This document shows positions 40,876 through 49,410 of a stretch of DNA of 53,751 nt, piece after piece. The notes under the pieces were generated by a model, which worked only from the letters and a program-made list of their open reading frames with translations, ran no database searches and was not told the DNA's origin. The number at the start of each line of letters is the position of its first letter. Position 1 is the first letter of the stretch. The stretch is from an uncultured Eubacteriales bacterium. GTDB taxonomy: Bacteria > Bacillota > Clostridia > Christensenellales > Aristaeellaceae. The stretch lies in assembly GCA_902760595.1 (NCBI GenBank), contig CACWHI010000009.1:1-53751 (forward strand), read 5' to 3'. Made by a program: the position numbers and the translations under genes.

Positions 40876-41869
40876 CATCGCGGTAGATCGCCATATACAG
40901 GCACAGGTCGTGGCAGGTCGCCTCGATGCGGATCGGGAAATCATAGCTGTTCCTCATCTTGAAGTCCAGGTCCCCGCTGGAGGCGTCCACGCCGTGGGGC
41001 AGATACGCCGCGCCGCTGGCGCCGTGGGGATGGCGCTCCAGGATCGTGATGCCGGGCAGCTGCAGCACCGTATTGTAGAGGGTGGAGCTGATCTGGCACG
41101 AGCCGCCGCCATAGCCCTGCTTGGTCACGCCGTCCACCAGGATGGGAGCCGGCAGGTAGCCGTTGCTCTTGTTGAAGGGGCCGACGCTCTCGTTGAAGTA
41201 GAGCGATTCGCCCGGCTTCATCGTCCGCATCAGGCGCTTGCAGGCGACCTCCAGGTTATTGATGCGGTCCGGGTTGTCGCTGTAGAAGGAGCAGAAAGCC
41301 GAAATGGGCGTATCCTTGTCACCCAGCTCCACCGACGGAGCCACAGGCACGATCTCCTTCAGGAGCCGGGTATCGATGTAGCCGTACTCCCGCTTATGCA
41401 CCAGCTTGGCGTAGCCGTTTTCCACGCCCAGCAGCGCCACCTTGGCGCCTGCCGTCAGCAGGCTCAGGATCTCCGCGTCCGGCGACGGCTTGTGCAGCAC
41501 CGGCGTGTCCTGCGTGATCTCCGCGGTATAGGTATACACCTCGACACCGTAGGGCGGCGTATTGACCGTATCGATCGGCACCACCTGGTCCACGCGGTTG
41601 CGCAGCACATAGCCGAGGCCAGAGCCGACCTTTATCTCCACCCAACCGGGATACACCGCCGTCACCTGCAGCCGCTTGCCGGCCCGGTAGCTGTCCAGCC
41701 GCTTGCTGAGCCGGTTCATCGCCGCGTATACGGTCGTGGTCGACTTGGGATAGTTCATGGTGATGATCGCGTTATACAGCACCGGCTTTTCCGCCGCCGC
41801 AAGGGCGCCGGCAGGTACCATCCCCGCCAGCAGCACGAGCGCCAATCCGATCGATAACAGCTTGCGCAT
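40868..41869 (-). CDS. Secreted VanW-domain protein with SH3-like N-terminus (first of a tandem pair)
   Basis: The 333-residue product has a signal peptide (MRKLLSIGLALVLLAGM), two SH3-like segments (YRAGKRLQVTAVYPGWVEI and TAGAKVALLGVENGYAKLV) and a VanW domain (GESLYFNESVGPFNKSNGY, GYGGGSCQISSTLYNTVLQLPG, YLPHGVDASSG). The shared string VNTPPYGV between the SH3 parts shows close kinship with the following gene. A role in peptidoglycan or wall-polymer contact is the usual inference. It is the first gene of a two-gene unit with its own promoter at 41974-42003. Confidence 0.88.
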   Translation of the reverse strand: MRKLLSIGLALVLLAGMVPAGALAAAEKPVLYNAIITMNYPKSTTTVYAAMNRLSKRLDSYRAGKRLQVTAVYPGWVEIKVGSGLGYVLRNRVDQVVPIDTVNTPPYGVEVYTYTAEITQDTPVLHKPSPDAEILSLLTAGAKVALLGVENGYAKLVHKREYGYIDTRLLKEIVPVAPSVELGDKDTPISAFCSFYSDNPDRINNLEVACKRLMRTMKPGESLYFNESVGPFNKSNGYLPAPILVDGVTKQGYGGGSCQISSTLYNTVLQLPGITILERHPHGASGAAYLPHGVDASSGDLDFKMRNSYDFPIRIEATCHDLCLYMAIYRDDV

Positions 41870-41973
41870 CTTACGCCTCCGAACACTGATCCGTCCGCCT
41901 TCCGGCGAGGACGGGAAAATACGATGATTTGCCTCCGTCGGGCGGCCGGGATCCCTGCCTGACGGGTCGGGAT

Positions 41974-42003
41974 ATTATAGCACATCCGCCGTACAAATAT
42001 CAA
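41974..42003 (-). promoter_or_regulatory. Promoter of the VanW gene pair
   Basis: On the minus strand TTGATA (41998-42003) and TATAAT (41974-41979) are 18 nt apart, with TGC directly before TATAAT. The leader to the start codon is about 100 nt. The rest of 41870-42138 shows no other feature beyond a weak TATATA near 42086 for the divergent gene. Confidence 0.7.
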
Positions 42004-42138
42004 TCTGCCGGCGCATAATTTACGATTTCTTCATAAGAGGCAGGATAAACGTGTGCTGACGTCGAACTTTTCATGCGAAGCTGCGTATATATAAGTGACA
42101 CTGCGCAACGGTGATCATCAGGAAAGAAGGTAATGAAC

Positions 42139-42510
42139 ATGAAGAAAATGCTCTCTTTTGTATTGGCGGCCCTGCTGCTCCTCAGCGTCGCCGCGGCCGT
42201 CGCCGAGCCGATGGTCGGAGGCTGGAGCGTGGCGGAAAACAATGCCGTGACCGAGGAACAGAAGGTTGTGTTCAACAAAGCGATCGAGAAGCTGATGGGC
42301 GTCAGCTATGAGCCCGTTGCCTATCTGGGCTCGCAGCTGGTCGCCGGCACAAATCACTGCTTCCTCTGCAAGGCGACCGTCATCTATCCGGACGCCGTGC
42401 CCTCCTACAAGCTGGTGTATATCTACCAGGATCTGCAGGGCGACGCGACCGTCACCCAGGTGGCCGATCTGGACATCGCGTCTCTCTCCGTGCCCGCCGT
42501 CCAGGAATAA
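42139..42510 (+). CDS. Small secreted cystatin-like protein
   Basis: The 123-residue product has a signal peptide (MKKMLSFVLAALLLLSV, cleavage after VAE-like AxA) and a mature domain with the cystatin signature. A Gly pair sits near the mature N-terminus (MVGGWSVAEN), followed by a helix (EEQKVVFNKAIEKLM), then the first inhibitory hairpin GSQLVAGTNHCFLCKATV (QxVxG as QLVAG), then YKLVYIYQDLQGDATVTQV. Cystatins inhibit papain-like cysteine proteases. A protease-inhibitor role is inferred; the second (Pro-Trp) hairpin is not evident, as in stefins. GAAGG 8 nt upstream favours the ATG at 42139 over one at 42133. It has its own terminator. Confidence 0.8.
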   Translation: MKKMLSFVLAALLLLSVAAAVAEPMVGGWSVAENNAVTEEQKVVFNKAIEKLMGVSYEPVAYLGSQLVAGTNHCFLCKATVIYPDAVPSYKLVYIYQDLQGDATVTQVADLDIASLSVPAVQE

Positions 42511-42530
42511 CGACCCAATATCACAGGCAC

Positions 42531-42563
42531 GCGCCGCCGTCCGCCGGACGGCGGTGCTTTTTT
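42531..42563 (+). terminator. Terminator of the cystatin-like gene
   Basis: CCGCCGTCC (42534-42542) pairs with GGACGGCGG (42546-42554) around GCC, followed after TGC by six Ts. Confidence 0.93.
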
Positions 42564-42618
42564 ACGCAAACTTTTTGAAAAACAGGGGTTTCAACACATT
42601 TCTGACCGAATAAAACAC

Positions 42619-42647
42619 GTGACAAGACGAATAAAATAGCGTATAAT
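42619..42647 (+). promoter_or_regulatory. Promoter of the small protein-pfkA unit
   Basis: GTGACA (42619-42624) and TATAAT (42642-42647) with a 17-nt spacer, 41 bp before the start codon at 42688. Confidence 0.78.
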
Positions 42648-42687
42648 ACGGCTTGATGCTTTTTTTATGGCGTGAGGAGGCGAGCGG

Positions 42688-42906
42688 ATGAAAAAAGCGG
42701 CACACTGGACGGTCATTCACATGACCAGGGGGCAAGTGCGGGCGGAAGAGATCCTGCAGGTGCTTCAGGCTGAGGGCTTTATGGCACGAATGCAGCAGAT
42801 GAGCCGCGCGATGTCCGGAGAGGAAAACGACTTCGAGATCCTCTGTCTGCAGTCTGAAGCCCAGGAAGCGCATCAACTACTCATAGAACGCGGTTTACTG
42901 CTGTAA
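42688..42906 (+). CDS. Small protein upstream of pfkA, possibly DUF2007-like
   Basis: The 72-residue protein has no signal or membrane segment. The pattern WTVIHMTRGQVRAEEILQVLQAEGF followed by FEILCLQSEAQEAHQLL suggests a small alpha/beta fold like the DUF2007 'putative signal-transducing' proteins, a weak resemblance. It shares a promoter with pfkA, which begins 21 bp later, so co-regulation with glycolysis is likely. GAGGAGGCGAGCGG lies upstream of the ATG. Confidence 0.65.
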   Translation: MKKAAHWTVIHMTRGQVRAEEILQVLQAEGFMARMQQMSRAMSGEENDFEILCLQSEAQEAHQLLIERGLLL

Positions 42907-42927
42907 ACCGGTCAAAAGGAGAACTAT

Positions 42928-43974
42928 ATGTCAAGAATCGCAGTACTGACCAGCGGCGGCGACAGCCCCGGCATGAACTCAGCGGTGACCAGCATTGCCC
43001 GTACGGCTGCATATTACGGCCTGAGCCTGATCGGCATCAAGCGCGGCTATAACGGCCTGCTGGGTCTGAAGGACGGCGCGGAGAACGACATCTACGAGAT
43101 GAACCTGGATACCGTGCTCGACCTGGCCGACCTGCCCGGCACCTATCTGCGCACGGCCCGCTGCGCGCAGTTTATGGACCCGAAGGTTCGTGAGGAGGCC
43201 GCCCGCAACCTGAAGCAGCTGGACGTGATCGGCCTGGTGGTTATCGGCGGCGACGGTTCCTTCCACGGCGCGCAGCAGCTCTGCAAGCTCGGCATTCCCT
43301 GCATCGGCATCCCCGGCACCATCGACAACGATCTGCCCTACACGGAGATGACGCTGGGTTACGATACCGCGGTCAACTGCGACGTGGAAGCGGTGCGCGC
43401 CATCCGCGCCACCTCCCGCTCCCATGACCGTCCCGCCGTGGTCGAGGTCATGGGCCGCAACTGCGGCGATATCGCGCTTTCGACGGCGGAGGCCACCGGC
43501 TCCGAGATCGTGCTGGTGCCTGAGATGCCCTGGTCGGTGGAGGAGGTCGCCGAGCGCCTGACCAAGCTGGTGGCCGCCGGCAACACCCGCGCGACCATCG
43601 TCGTGGCAGAGGGCGCCTATGCCTCCATGAAGCCCTTCGACGTGTACGAATACCTGCGTCCCTTCGGCAAGGAGGTCTACCACGGCCAGCACATGAACGC
43701 GAACCTGCTGGCCAGCACCCTGAAGCACATGACCCACGCCGAGGTGCGCGCCACCGTGATCGGCTACACCCAGCGCGGCTGCCAGCCCACCGCCCGCGAC
43801 TGCACCTTCGCCTTCGAGGCCGGCAACATGGCGGTAGTGCTGCTGAAGAGCGGCATCGGCAACCAGGTGATCGGTACGCGCAACAACCGCACGTTCCACA
43901 CCTCCATCGACACCGCGCTCTGTGAGACCCGGAACTTCAAGGAAAGCCTGTACAACCTGATCAACTCGCTGTAA
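42928..43974 (+). CDS. pfkA: ATP-dependent 6-phosphofructokinase
   Basis: PfkA phosphorylates fructose 6-phosphate, the committed step of glycolysis. The 348 residues include IAVLTSGGDSPGMNSAV and the ATP-site GGDGSFHGA. Gly-Ser follows GGD, as in ATP-using enzymes, where PPi enzymes have Asp. The catalytic GIPGTIDNDLPYTEMTLG and EVMGRNCGDIAL are also present. The C-terminal half carries a plausible effector site. AAAAGGAG precedes the ATG. It is slightly longer than the ~320 residues of Bacillus PfkA. Confidence 0.94.
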   Translation: MSRIAVLTSGGDSPGMNSAVTSIARTAAYYGLSLIGIKRGYNGLLGLKDGAENDIYEMNLDTVLDLADLPGTYLRTARCAQFMDPKVREEAARNLKQLDVIGLVVIGGDGSFHGAQQLCKLGIPCIGIPGTIDNDLPYTEMTLGYDTAVNCDVEAVRAIRATSRSHDRPAVVEVMGRNCGDIALSTAEATGSEIVLVPEMPWSVEEVAERLTKLVAAGNTRATIVVAEGAYASMKPFDVYEYLRPFGKEVYHGQHMNANLLASTLKHMTHAEVRATVIGYTQRGCQPTARDCTFAFEAGNMAVVLLKSGIGNQVIGTRNNRTFHTSIDTALCETRNFKESLYNLINSL

Positions 43975-44051
43975 CACGATCCGCATTCCCTGCGGCGACG
44001 CTTTCAACGCCGCCGCATTTCATCATTTTTCCCCTTGGAGGCACTTATCGC

Positions 44052-45167
44052 ATGCAATGGCTACTTGACATCCTGCGCGGCGCAGTCATCGGCATTTCCA
44101 ACATCATTCCCGGCGTTTCGGGCGGCACCATGGCCGTATCCATGGGCATCTACGACCGGCTGATCAACGACATCACGCACCTGTTCAAACAGTTCAAAAA
44201 ATCCCTGGTCGACGTCCTGCCCATCGCCATCGGCGTGGTGGTCGGCATCTTCGCGTTTTCCGCCCTCATCGGCAGCCTGCTTGGCGTGTCCGTGCCGTGG
44301 GAGGCAGACCTTTCCCAGGCGAAGGCCCCCTTCACCCAGAAGCGCCTGACTGCCTCGGACGTGGTGAACGAGGGCGTCACGGAGATCACCCTCACCCATG
44401 CCGGCGAGACAGCCGCCCTGTCCCTGGTGAGCGGCAATACCTGGAAATTTGTGGACCAGGCCGGTAACGAAAAGACCCTGACCGGCTCAGCGCTCAAATT
44501 CAAGCGCGCCGGCGACGGCTACCAGCTGGAGCTTTCCCCCATTAAGCCGCCGCTGACTAAGATGCCGACGATCTTCGCCTTCATCGGCCTGATCCTGGGC
44601 GGCCTCGGCGTGATCTTCCGCCGGGTGAAGCTGAAGGACTTCAAGGCCGGAGGCTGGACGGTGTTCGCGGTCTTCTTTGCCCTGGTCGTGGTGCTGCCCC
44701 TGCTCTCCATCCCGCGCGCACAGGCTGCCACCGTCTCCCTCGGCAGCGTCCTGCTGATGGTCCTGCTGGGCATGATCGCGTCCGCGACCATGGTCATCCC
44801 CGGCGTATCCGGCTCCATGGTACTGATGCTGCTGGGCTATTATGAGGCCGTCATCGGCAGCCTTAACGGCCTGCGCAGCGGCGACCTCAGCTCCCTGGCG
44901 ATCCTCGCGCCCTTCGGTGTCGGCATCGTGCTCGGCATTTTCCTGATCGCCAAGCTGATAAGCACCTTGCTCGAAAAAGCGCCCACCATGACCTTTGCCG
45001 CCATCCTGGGCCTGGTGCTGGCCTCCCCCGTAGCGCTGCTCATCCAGAACAGCGAGTGCTTCCAGGTCGCCACCCCCGGCAACTGGGCCATCAGCCTCCT
45101 CTGCCTGGCTGCCGGCGCCGCCGTGGCCTGGCTGCTGAGCCGGCTGGATCAAAAGCAGGAAAACTGA
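44052..45167 (+). CDS. DUF368 (PopT-type) polyprenyl-phosphate transporter with an extracytoplasmic insertion
   Basis: The 371-residue membrane protein carries the paired DUF368 signature: SNIIPGVSGGTMAVSMGIYDR near residue 20 and MVIPGVSGSMVLMLLGYYE in the second half, an internal repeat of two membrane bundles. DUF368 proteins have been linked to recycling undecaprenyl phosphate for wall synthesis. Residues about 78-170 form a hydrophilic, Thr/Lys-rich beta-like insertion between the second and third membrane segments, which I do not expect in ordinary family members. It follows pfkA by 77 bp (a weak GCGGCG/CGCCGC hairpin lies between) and precedes hpt by 25 bp. Confidence 0.9.
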   Translation: MQWLLDILRGAVIGISNIIPGVSGGTMAVSMGIYDRLINDITHLFKQFKKSLVDVLPIAIGVVVGIFAFSALIGSLLGVSVPWEADLSQAKAPFTQKRLTASDVVNEGVTEITLTHAGETAALSLVSGNTWKFVDQAGNEKTLTGSALKFKRAGDGYQLELSPIKPPLTKMPTIFAFIGLILGGLGVIFRRVKLKDFKAGGWTVFAVFFALVVVLPLLSIPRAQAATVSLGSVLLMVLLGMIASATMVIPGVSGSMVLMLLGYYEAVIGSLNGLRSGDLSSLAILAPFGVGIVLGIFLIAKLISTLLEKAPTMTFAAILGLVLASPVALLIQNSECFQVATPGNWAISLLCLAAGAAVAWLLSRLDQKQEN

Positions 45168-45192
45168 GGATAACGGATAAGGAGCAATACCC

Positions 45193-45756
45193 ATGGATAC
45201 GAATTCTAAAATCTATCAGGACCTGAGCAGGGTCCTCGTCACCCGCGAAGAGATCGCCGCCGCCATCCGTGACCTCGGACAGAAGATCACCGCCGACTAT
45301 GCCGGCCGCAACCTGGTGATGGTCTGCATCCTGAAGGGCGCGTGCGTCTTCTTCACCGACCTGATCCGCGAGGTGGACCTGCCCGTCACCACGGAGTTCA
45401 TGTCCGTGTCCAGCTACGGCAGCGGCACCAGCTCCTCCGGCGTCGTGCGCATCGTGAAGGACCTGGACCGCAACATCGAAAACAAGGACGTGCTGATCGT
45501 CGAGGATATCGTGGACAGCGGGCGCACGCTGAGCTACCTGGTCAAGGTGCTGGAGCAGCGGCACCCCGCCAGCATCCGCATCGCCACCCTGCTGGACAAG
45601 CCCGCCCGCCGCGTGGTGGACCTGACGGTGCAGTATTCCTGCTTCGACATCCCGGACGCCTTCGTGGTCGGCTACGGCCTGGACTATGACGAGAAATACC
45701 GCAACCTGCCGGATATCGGTGTGCTCAGCCCAAAAATTTACGAATCGGAATCCTGA
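45193..45756 (+). CDS. hpt: Hypoxanthine phosphoribosyltransferase
   Basis: Hpt salvages hypoxanthine and guanine to IMP and GMP using PRPP. The 187-residue protein has MVCILKGACVFFTDLIRE, SVSSYGSGTSSSGVVR and the PRPP motif VLIVEDIVDSGRTLSYLV, then VVGYGLDYDEKYRNLP near the end, all standard. It lies directly upstream of ftsH as in Bacillus and many Clostridia, supporting orthology. AAGGAG precedes the ATG. Confidence 0.96.
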   Translation: MDTNSKIYQDLSRVLVTREEIAAAIRDLGQKITADYAGRNLVMVCILKGACVFFTDLIREVDLPVTTEFMSVSSYGSGTSSSGVVRIVKDLDRNIENKDVLIVEDIVDSGRTLSYLVKVLEQRHPASIRIATLLDKPARRVVDLTVQYSCFDIPDAFVVGYGLDYDEKYRNLPDIGVLSPKIYESES

Positions 45757-45761
45757 TCGCC

Positions 45762-45791
45762 TTGATTCGACCGGCAGCGCTATGCTATAAT
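45762..45791 (+). promoter_or_regulatory. ftsH promoter
   Basis: TTGATT (45762-45767) and TATAAT (45786-45791) are 18 nt apart, with TGC directly before the -10 hexamer, in the 112-bp hpt-ftsH gap. Confidence 0.72.
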
Positions 45792-45868
45792 ACCAATCGT
45801 TCGCCACTATACGGCTCAGGCTGGACGCCCCCGCGTCCCGCACGAAGATATCAGGAGGGTCACCCCAT

Positions 45869-47827
45869 TTGAACAAGTCATCCCGCACCATGCTGATCTA
45901 TGTATTGGCGCTCGCGCTGCTGATCATGCTTGGTGTCTCGCTTTCCACCCCCGCCAGCACCGGGACCCGGATCGAGTATTACAAGCTGCTCGAATACATC
46001 CAGAAGGACATCGAGCAGGGCCACGCCACCGGCGCCGGCATCGATATCATCTCCATCCGCGGGAACACGCTGATCGGACGCTTCGAGACCAGCCGTGTCT
46101 CGCGCTCGGACTATCCGAGGCGCTACGACTTTGAAACCACCATCGGCGGCGACTTTGTCGAGACCGTCAAGACCATGGTGGCCAACGCCACGCCGGGCAA
46201 GAGCGTCGACGAGATCTCCATCTCCGACTTCCCCTTCCAGGTCGAATACCTGCCGCCCGTTTCGACGCCATGGTACATCCAGCTGCTGCCCGAACTGCTG
46301 ATCATGGGCGTGTTCATCTTCTTCATGTGGTACATGTTCCGCCAGCAGATGGGCGGCGGACGGATCAACAACTTCGCCCGCTCTCACGCCAGCCTGGTGG
46401 ACGCCAAGAAAAACAACACCACCTTCGCGGACGTGGCAGGCGCGGACGAGGAAAAGGAAGAGCTCCGCGAGATCGTCGACTTCCTCAAGAACCCCAAGGC
46501 GTACCTGGACGTCGGCGCGCGCATTCCCAAGGGCGTGCTGCTGGTGGGCCCTCCGGGCACCGGCAAGACGCTGCTGGCCCGGGCCGTCGCCGGTGAGGCG
46601 GGCGTGCCTTTCTTCACCATCAGCGGCTCTGACTTTGTCGAGATGTTCGTCGGCGTCGGCGCGAGCCGCGTGCGCGATCTGTTCGACCAGGCGAAGCGCT
46701 CCGCCCCGTCCATCGTCTTCATCGACGAGATCGACGCGGTGGGCCGTCACCGCGGCGCGGGCCTCGGCGGCGGACATGACGAGCGCGAGCAGACCCTGAA
46801 CCAGCTGCTGGTCGAGATGGACGGCTTCTCCACCAACGAGGGCGTCATCGTGATGGCCGCGACCAACCGCCGCGACATTCTGGATCCCGCGCTGCTGCGT
46901 CCCGGCCGCTTCGACCGGCAGATCACCGTCAACTACCCCGACCTGCACGGCCGCGAGGAGATCATCCGCGTGCACGCCAAGGGCAAGCCCTTCGCCGACG
47001 ACGTGGATTTCTCCTACATCGCCAAGCGTACCCCGTTCGCGACCGGCGCCGAGCTGGAAAACATCATGAACGAGGCGGCGATCCTGGCTGCCCGCGCCCG
47101 GCAGAGCAAGATCTCCCAGGAAATGCTTTCCCAGGCTGTGGAGCGCATCCAGATGGGTCCGGAAAAGCGCAGCCACAAGGTGCTTGAGCAGGAAAAGCGG
47201 ATGGTGGCCTATCATGAGACCGGACACGCGCTGGTGGCGCATTACCTGCCCCTGTGCGACGACGTGCAGCTGGTCACCATCGTGCCCCGCGGCAACGGCG
47301 CGGGCGGCTATACCCTGGTGCTGCCCGAGCAGGAAACGGATTTTTCGACCCGGCTGCAGCTCACGCAGGATATCTGCATGATGCTGGGCGGACACGCCGC
47401 GGAAAAGCTGATGCTGAACGACAATACCAACGGCGCGACCAGCGACCTGCAGCGCGCCACGCAGCTGGCCCACAGCATGGTCACCAAGTTCGGCATGAGC
47501 GACGAGATCGGCACCGTGTACCTCGGCAACGACGAGCAGGTGTTCGTCGGCATGGAGTTCGGCCAGTCCCGCGCCTACAGCGAGCAGACCGCCGCCCGGA
47601 TCGACGAGGCGGTGTCCAACCTGCTTTCCAGCTGCTATGAACGCGCCTATAACATTCTGAAGGAACACCGTGACATGCTGGAGCGGGTCGCGGATCTGCT
47701 CTACGACCGCGAGACGATCACCCGTCAGGAGTTCCTGAGCATCGTGGATCCGACGCCCGCCATCGAAACGCCCGCGGCGGAGCCCGAAGCGACACCCGCC
47801 GCCGATGAGAGCGGCGAAGAAAACTGA
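45869..47827 (+). CDS. ftsH: ATP-dependent membrane zinc metalloprotease FtsH
   Basis: FtsH degrades misfolded membrane and regulatory proteins. The 652 residues comprise two transmembrane helices (about 8-26 and 138-157) flanking an extracytoplasmic domain, an AAA module (Walker A GPPGTGKT at 227-234, [15 protein letters not shown], the second-region-of-homology Arg in RPGRFDRQ), and a peptidase domain with zinc motif HETGH at 449-453. The start is TTG, with AGGAGGG upstream. The C-terminal tail is Glu/Ala/Pro-rich. Gene order hpt-ftsH is conserved in Firmicutes. Confidence 0.97.
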   Translation: MNKSSRTMLIYVLALALLIMLGVSLSTPASTGTRIEYYKLLEYIQKDIEQGHATGAGIDIISIRGNTLIGRFETSRVSRSDYPRRYDFETTIGGDFVETVKTMVANATPGKSVDEISISDFPFQVEYLPPVSTPWYIQLLPELLIMGVFIFFMWYMFRQQMGGGRINNFARSHASLVDAKKNNTTFADVAGADEEKEELREIVDFLKNPKAYLDVGARIPKGVLLVGPPGTGKTLLARAVAGEAGVPFFTISGSDFVEMFVGVGASRVRDLFDQAKRSAPSIVFIDEIDAVGRHRGAGLGGGHDEREQTLNQLLVEMDGFSTNEGVIVMAATNRRDILDPALLRPGRFDRQITVNYPDLHGREEIIRVHAKGKPFADDVDFSYIAKRTPFATGAELENIMNEAAILAARARQSKISQEMLSQAVERIQMGPEKRSHKVLEQEKRMVAYHETGHALVAHYLPLCDDVQLVTIVPRGNGAGGYTLVLPEQETDFSTRLQLTQDICMMLGGHAAEKLMLNDNTNGATSDLQRATQLAHSMVTKFGMSDEIGTVYLGNDEQVFVGMEFGQSRAYSEQTAARIDEAVSNLLSSCYERAYNILKEHRDMLERVADLLYDRETITRQEFLSIVDPTPAIETPAAEPEATPAADESGEEN

Positions 47828-47835
47828 AGGAGTCC

Positions 47836-49395
47836 ATGAACACCCAGTCCTCACCCACCCCTACAAACAGAGCTCCTCAGGAGCCTCAGAGCTTCATTCC
47901 CGGCGCGAGAAGGCCGGATAAGCGAGTGCGGCTGCGCCGCAGGCGGAAATGGCCTGCGGCGGTCGCTGTTATTTGCGTTGCCGTCGTCGGCATCGTGCTC
48001 GGCGTCAACGCGCTGCGCGCCAGGCAGGCGGAAGCCCAGCGCAACGAAGTGCTGGCCCCCTACCAGAGCGTATACCTGCCCAACGTCTACCTGGACGGCC
48101 TGTCCCTCTCCGGCCTCACCCGCGCGGAAGCGGAGACCGCCGTCATGGACCAGGTCAGCGCCCGGCAGGACGGCTGGTCCCTGGCCCTGACCTATAACGG
48201 CCATACGTTTACGACGCTCAATTACGCGCTGATGGGCATGACCACGGATGCCGCGCAGGTGCGGCAGCTGCTGGACACCGCCTACAGCTATGGGCATACG
48301 GGCACCGTGGACGAGCGCCTGGCCGCCCTGGCCGAGCTGAACGAGAATCCTGTGCGGCTGTATTCCACCCAGTCCGACATGACGGACGCGAACCTGAACA
48401 GCATCCTCGACCAGATCGCCGCATATTTCAGGCAGTCCCCGACCGACGCCTATCTGGCGGGCTTTGACCCCGAGAAACCCGACCCCTTCGAAATCGTGCC
48501 GGATATCAGCGGATCCGTGCTGGACGTCGCCGCCGCGCGGGAGGAGATCATGCGCCGCGCCAGCGCCGGCGAGGGGGGCAGCTATGAGCTGACGCCCTCC
48601 CCCATCCCTGCCAATGTCACCGTCGCGGACGTCCGCAAGCGCGTATCCCTGCTCTCCTCCGCCACGACCAAGATCGCCACCACCAGCCCCGAGGGCCGCA
48701 ACAGCAACATCGCCATCGCGATGGAAAAGATCAACGGCAAGGTGCTGAACGGCGGCGAGACCTTCAGCTTCAACAGCGTGGTCGGCAAGCGCACCGAGGA
48801 GAACGGCTTCGTTCCCGCTATCGAATACGTGTACGGTGTGGAGCAGCCCGGCATCGGCGGCGGCGTGTGCCAGGTCAGCACCACGGTCTACCTGGCGGCG
48901 GTCACCGCGAACCTGGATATCGTGCAGCGCAGCCCCCATTCTATGAAGGTCAGCTACACGGAGCTCGGGCAGGACGCCACCGTATCCAGCAACCGGCTGG
49001 ACCTTTCCTTCCGCAACAATACCGGCGGCACCATTTACATCACCGCTAAGGTGGAAAACCAGCCGAACACCAAAAAGCGCTGGCAGTGCACCGTGAATAT
49101 TTACGGGCCCGCCATGGCTGAAACGGAAAGCTACAAGCTCAGAAGCGAGACCGACGACGTGCTGCTGCCCGGCGATCCCATCATCCGCAAGGACACGGAC
49201 GGCACTTATGTCGAATACGAGGACGAGATGTACCAGTTCCAGACCGGGCGCGAGGGCTATGTGATCACCACCTATCTGGACAAGTACCTGAACGGCGAGG
49301 TCGTCTCCTCCCGCAAGCTGTATACGGACACCTACAAGGCCACCAGCGACGGCTACTATGTCGGCGTCAAGCCCCGGGACGACTACTATTACTGA
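47836..49395 (+). CDS. Membrane-anchored VanW protein with PG_binding_4-like repeats
   Basis: The 519-residue protein has a basic cytoplasmic tail, one membrane helix (WPAAVAVICVAVVGIVLGVNAL, about 35-56), and a region resembling PG_binding_4 domains (IYLDG-type opening VYLDGLSLSGLTRAEAETAV). A VanW domain follows with GETFSFNSVVGKRTEENGF and GIGGGVCQVSTTVYLAAVTANL, then a G5-like C-terminal extension (YEDEMYQF to the end). This is the YoaR-like arrangement and differs from the two secreted VanW proteins at 39.7-41.9 kb. It begins 8 bp after ftsH, so the two are probably cotranscribed. Confidence 0.9.
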   Translation: MNTQSSPTPTNRAPQEPQSFIPGARRPDKRVRLRRRRKWPAAVAVICVAVVGIVLGVNALRARQAEAQRNEVLAPYQSVYLPNVYLDGLSLSGLTRAEAETAVMDQVSARQDGWSLALTYNGHTFTTLNYALMGMTTDAAQVRQLLDTAYSYGHTGTVDERLAALAELNENPVRLYSTQSDMTDANLNSILDQIAAYFRQSPTDAYLAGFDPEKPDPFEIVPDISGSVLDVAAAREEIMRRASAGEGGSYELTPSPIPANVTVADVRKRVSLLSSATTKIATTSPEGRNSNIAIAMEKINGKVLNGGETFSFNSVVGKRTEENGFVPAIEYVYGVEQPGIGGGVCQVSTTVYLAAVTANLDIVQRSPHSMKVSYTELGQDATVSSNRLDLSFRNNTGGTIYITAKVENQPNTKKRWQCTVNIYGPAMAETESYKLRSETDDVLLPGDPIIRKDTDGTYVEYEDEMYQFQTGREGYVITTYLDKYLNGEVVSSRKLYTDTYKATSDGYYVGVKPRDDYYY

Positions 49396-49410
49396 TGGGA
49401 GGGCGACGAA

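Noticed and set aside
43985..44035. Terminator between pfkA and the DUF368 gene
   Set aside because: The GCGGCG/CGCCGC hairpin has a long loop and the T-rich tail is interrupted, so readthrough is as likely.
45878..47854. 658-codon open frame on the minus strand
   Set aside because: Antisense of ftsH.
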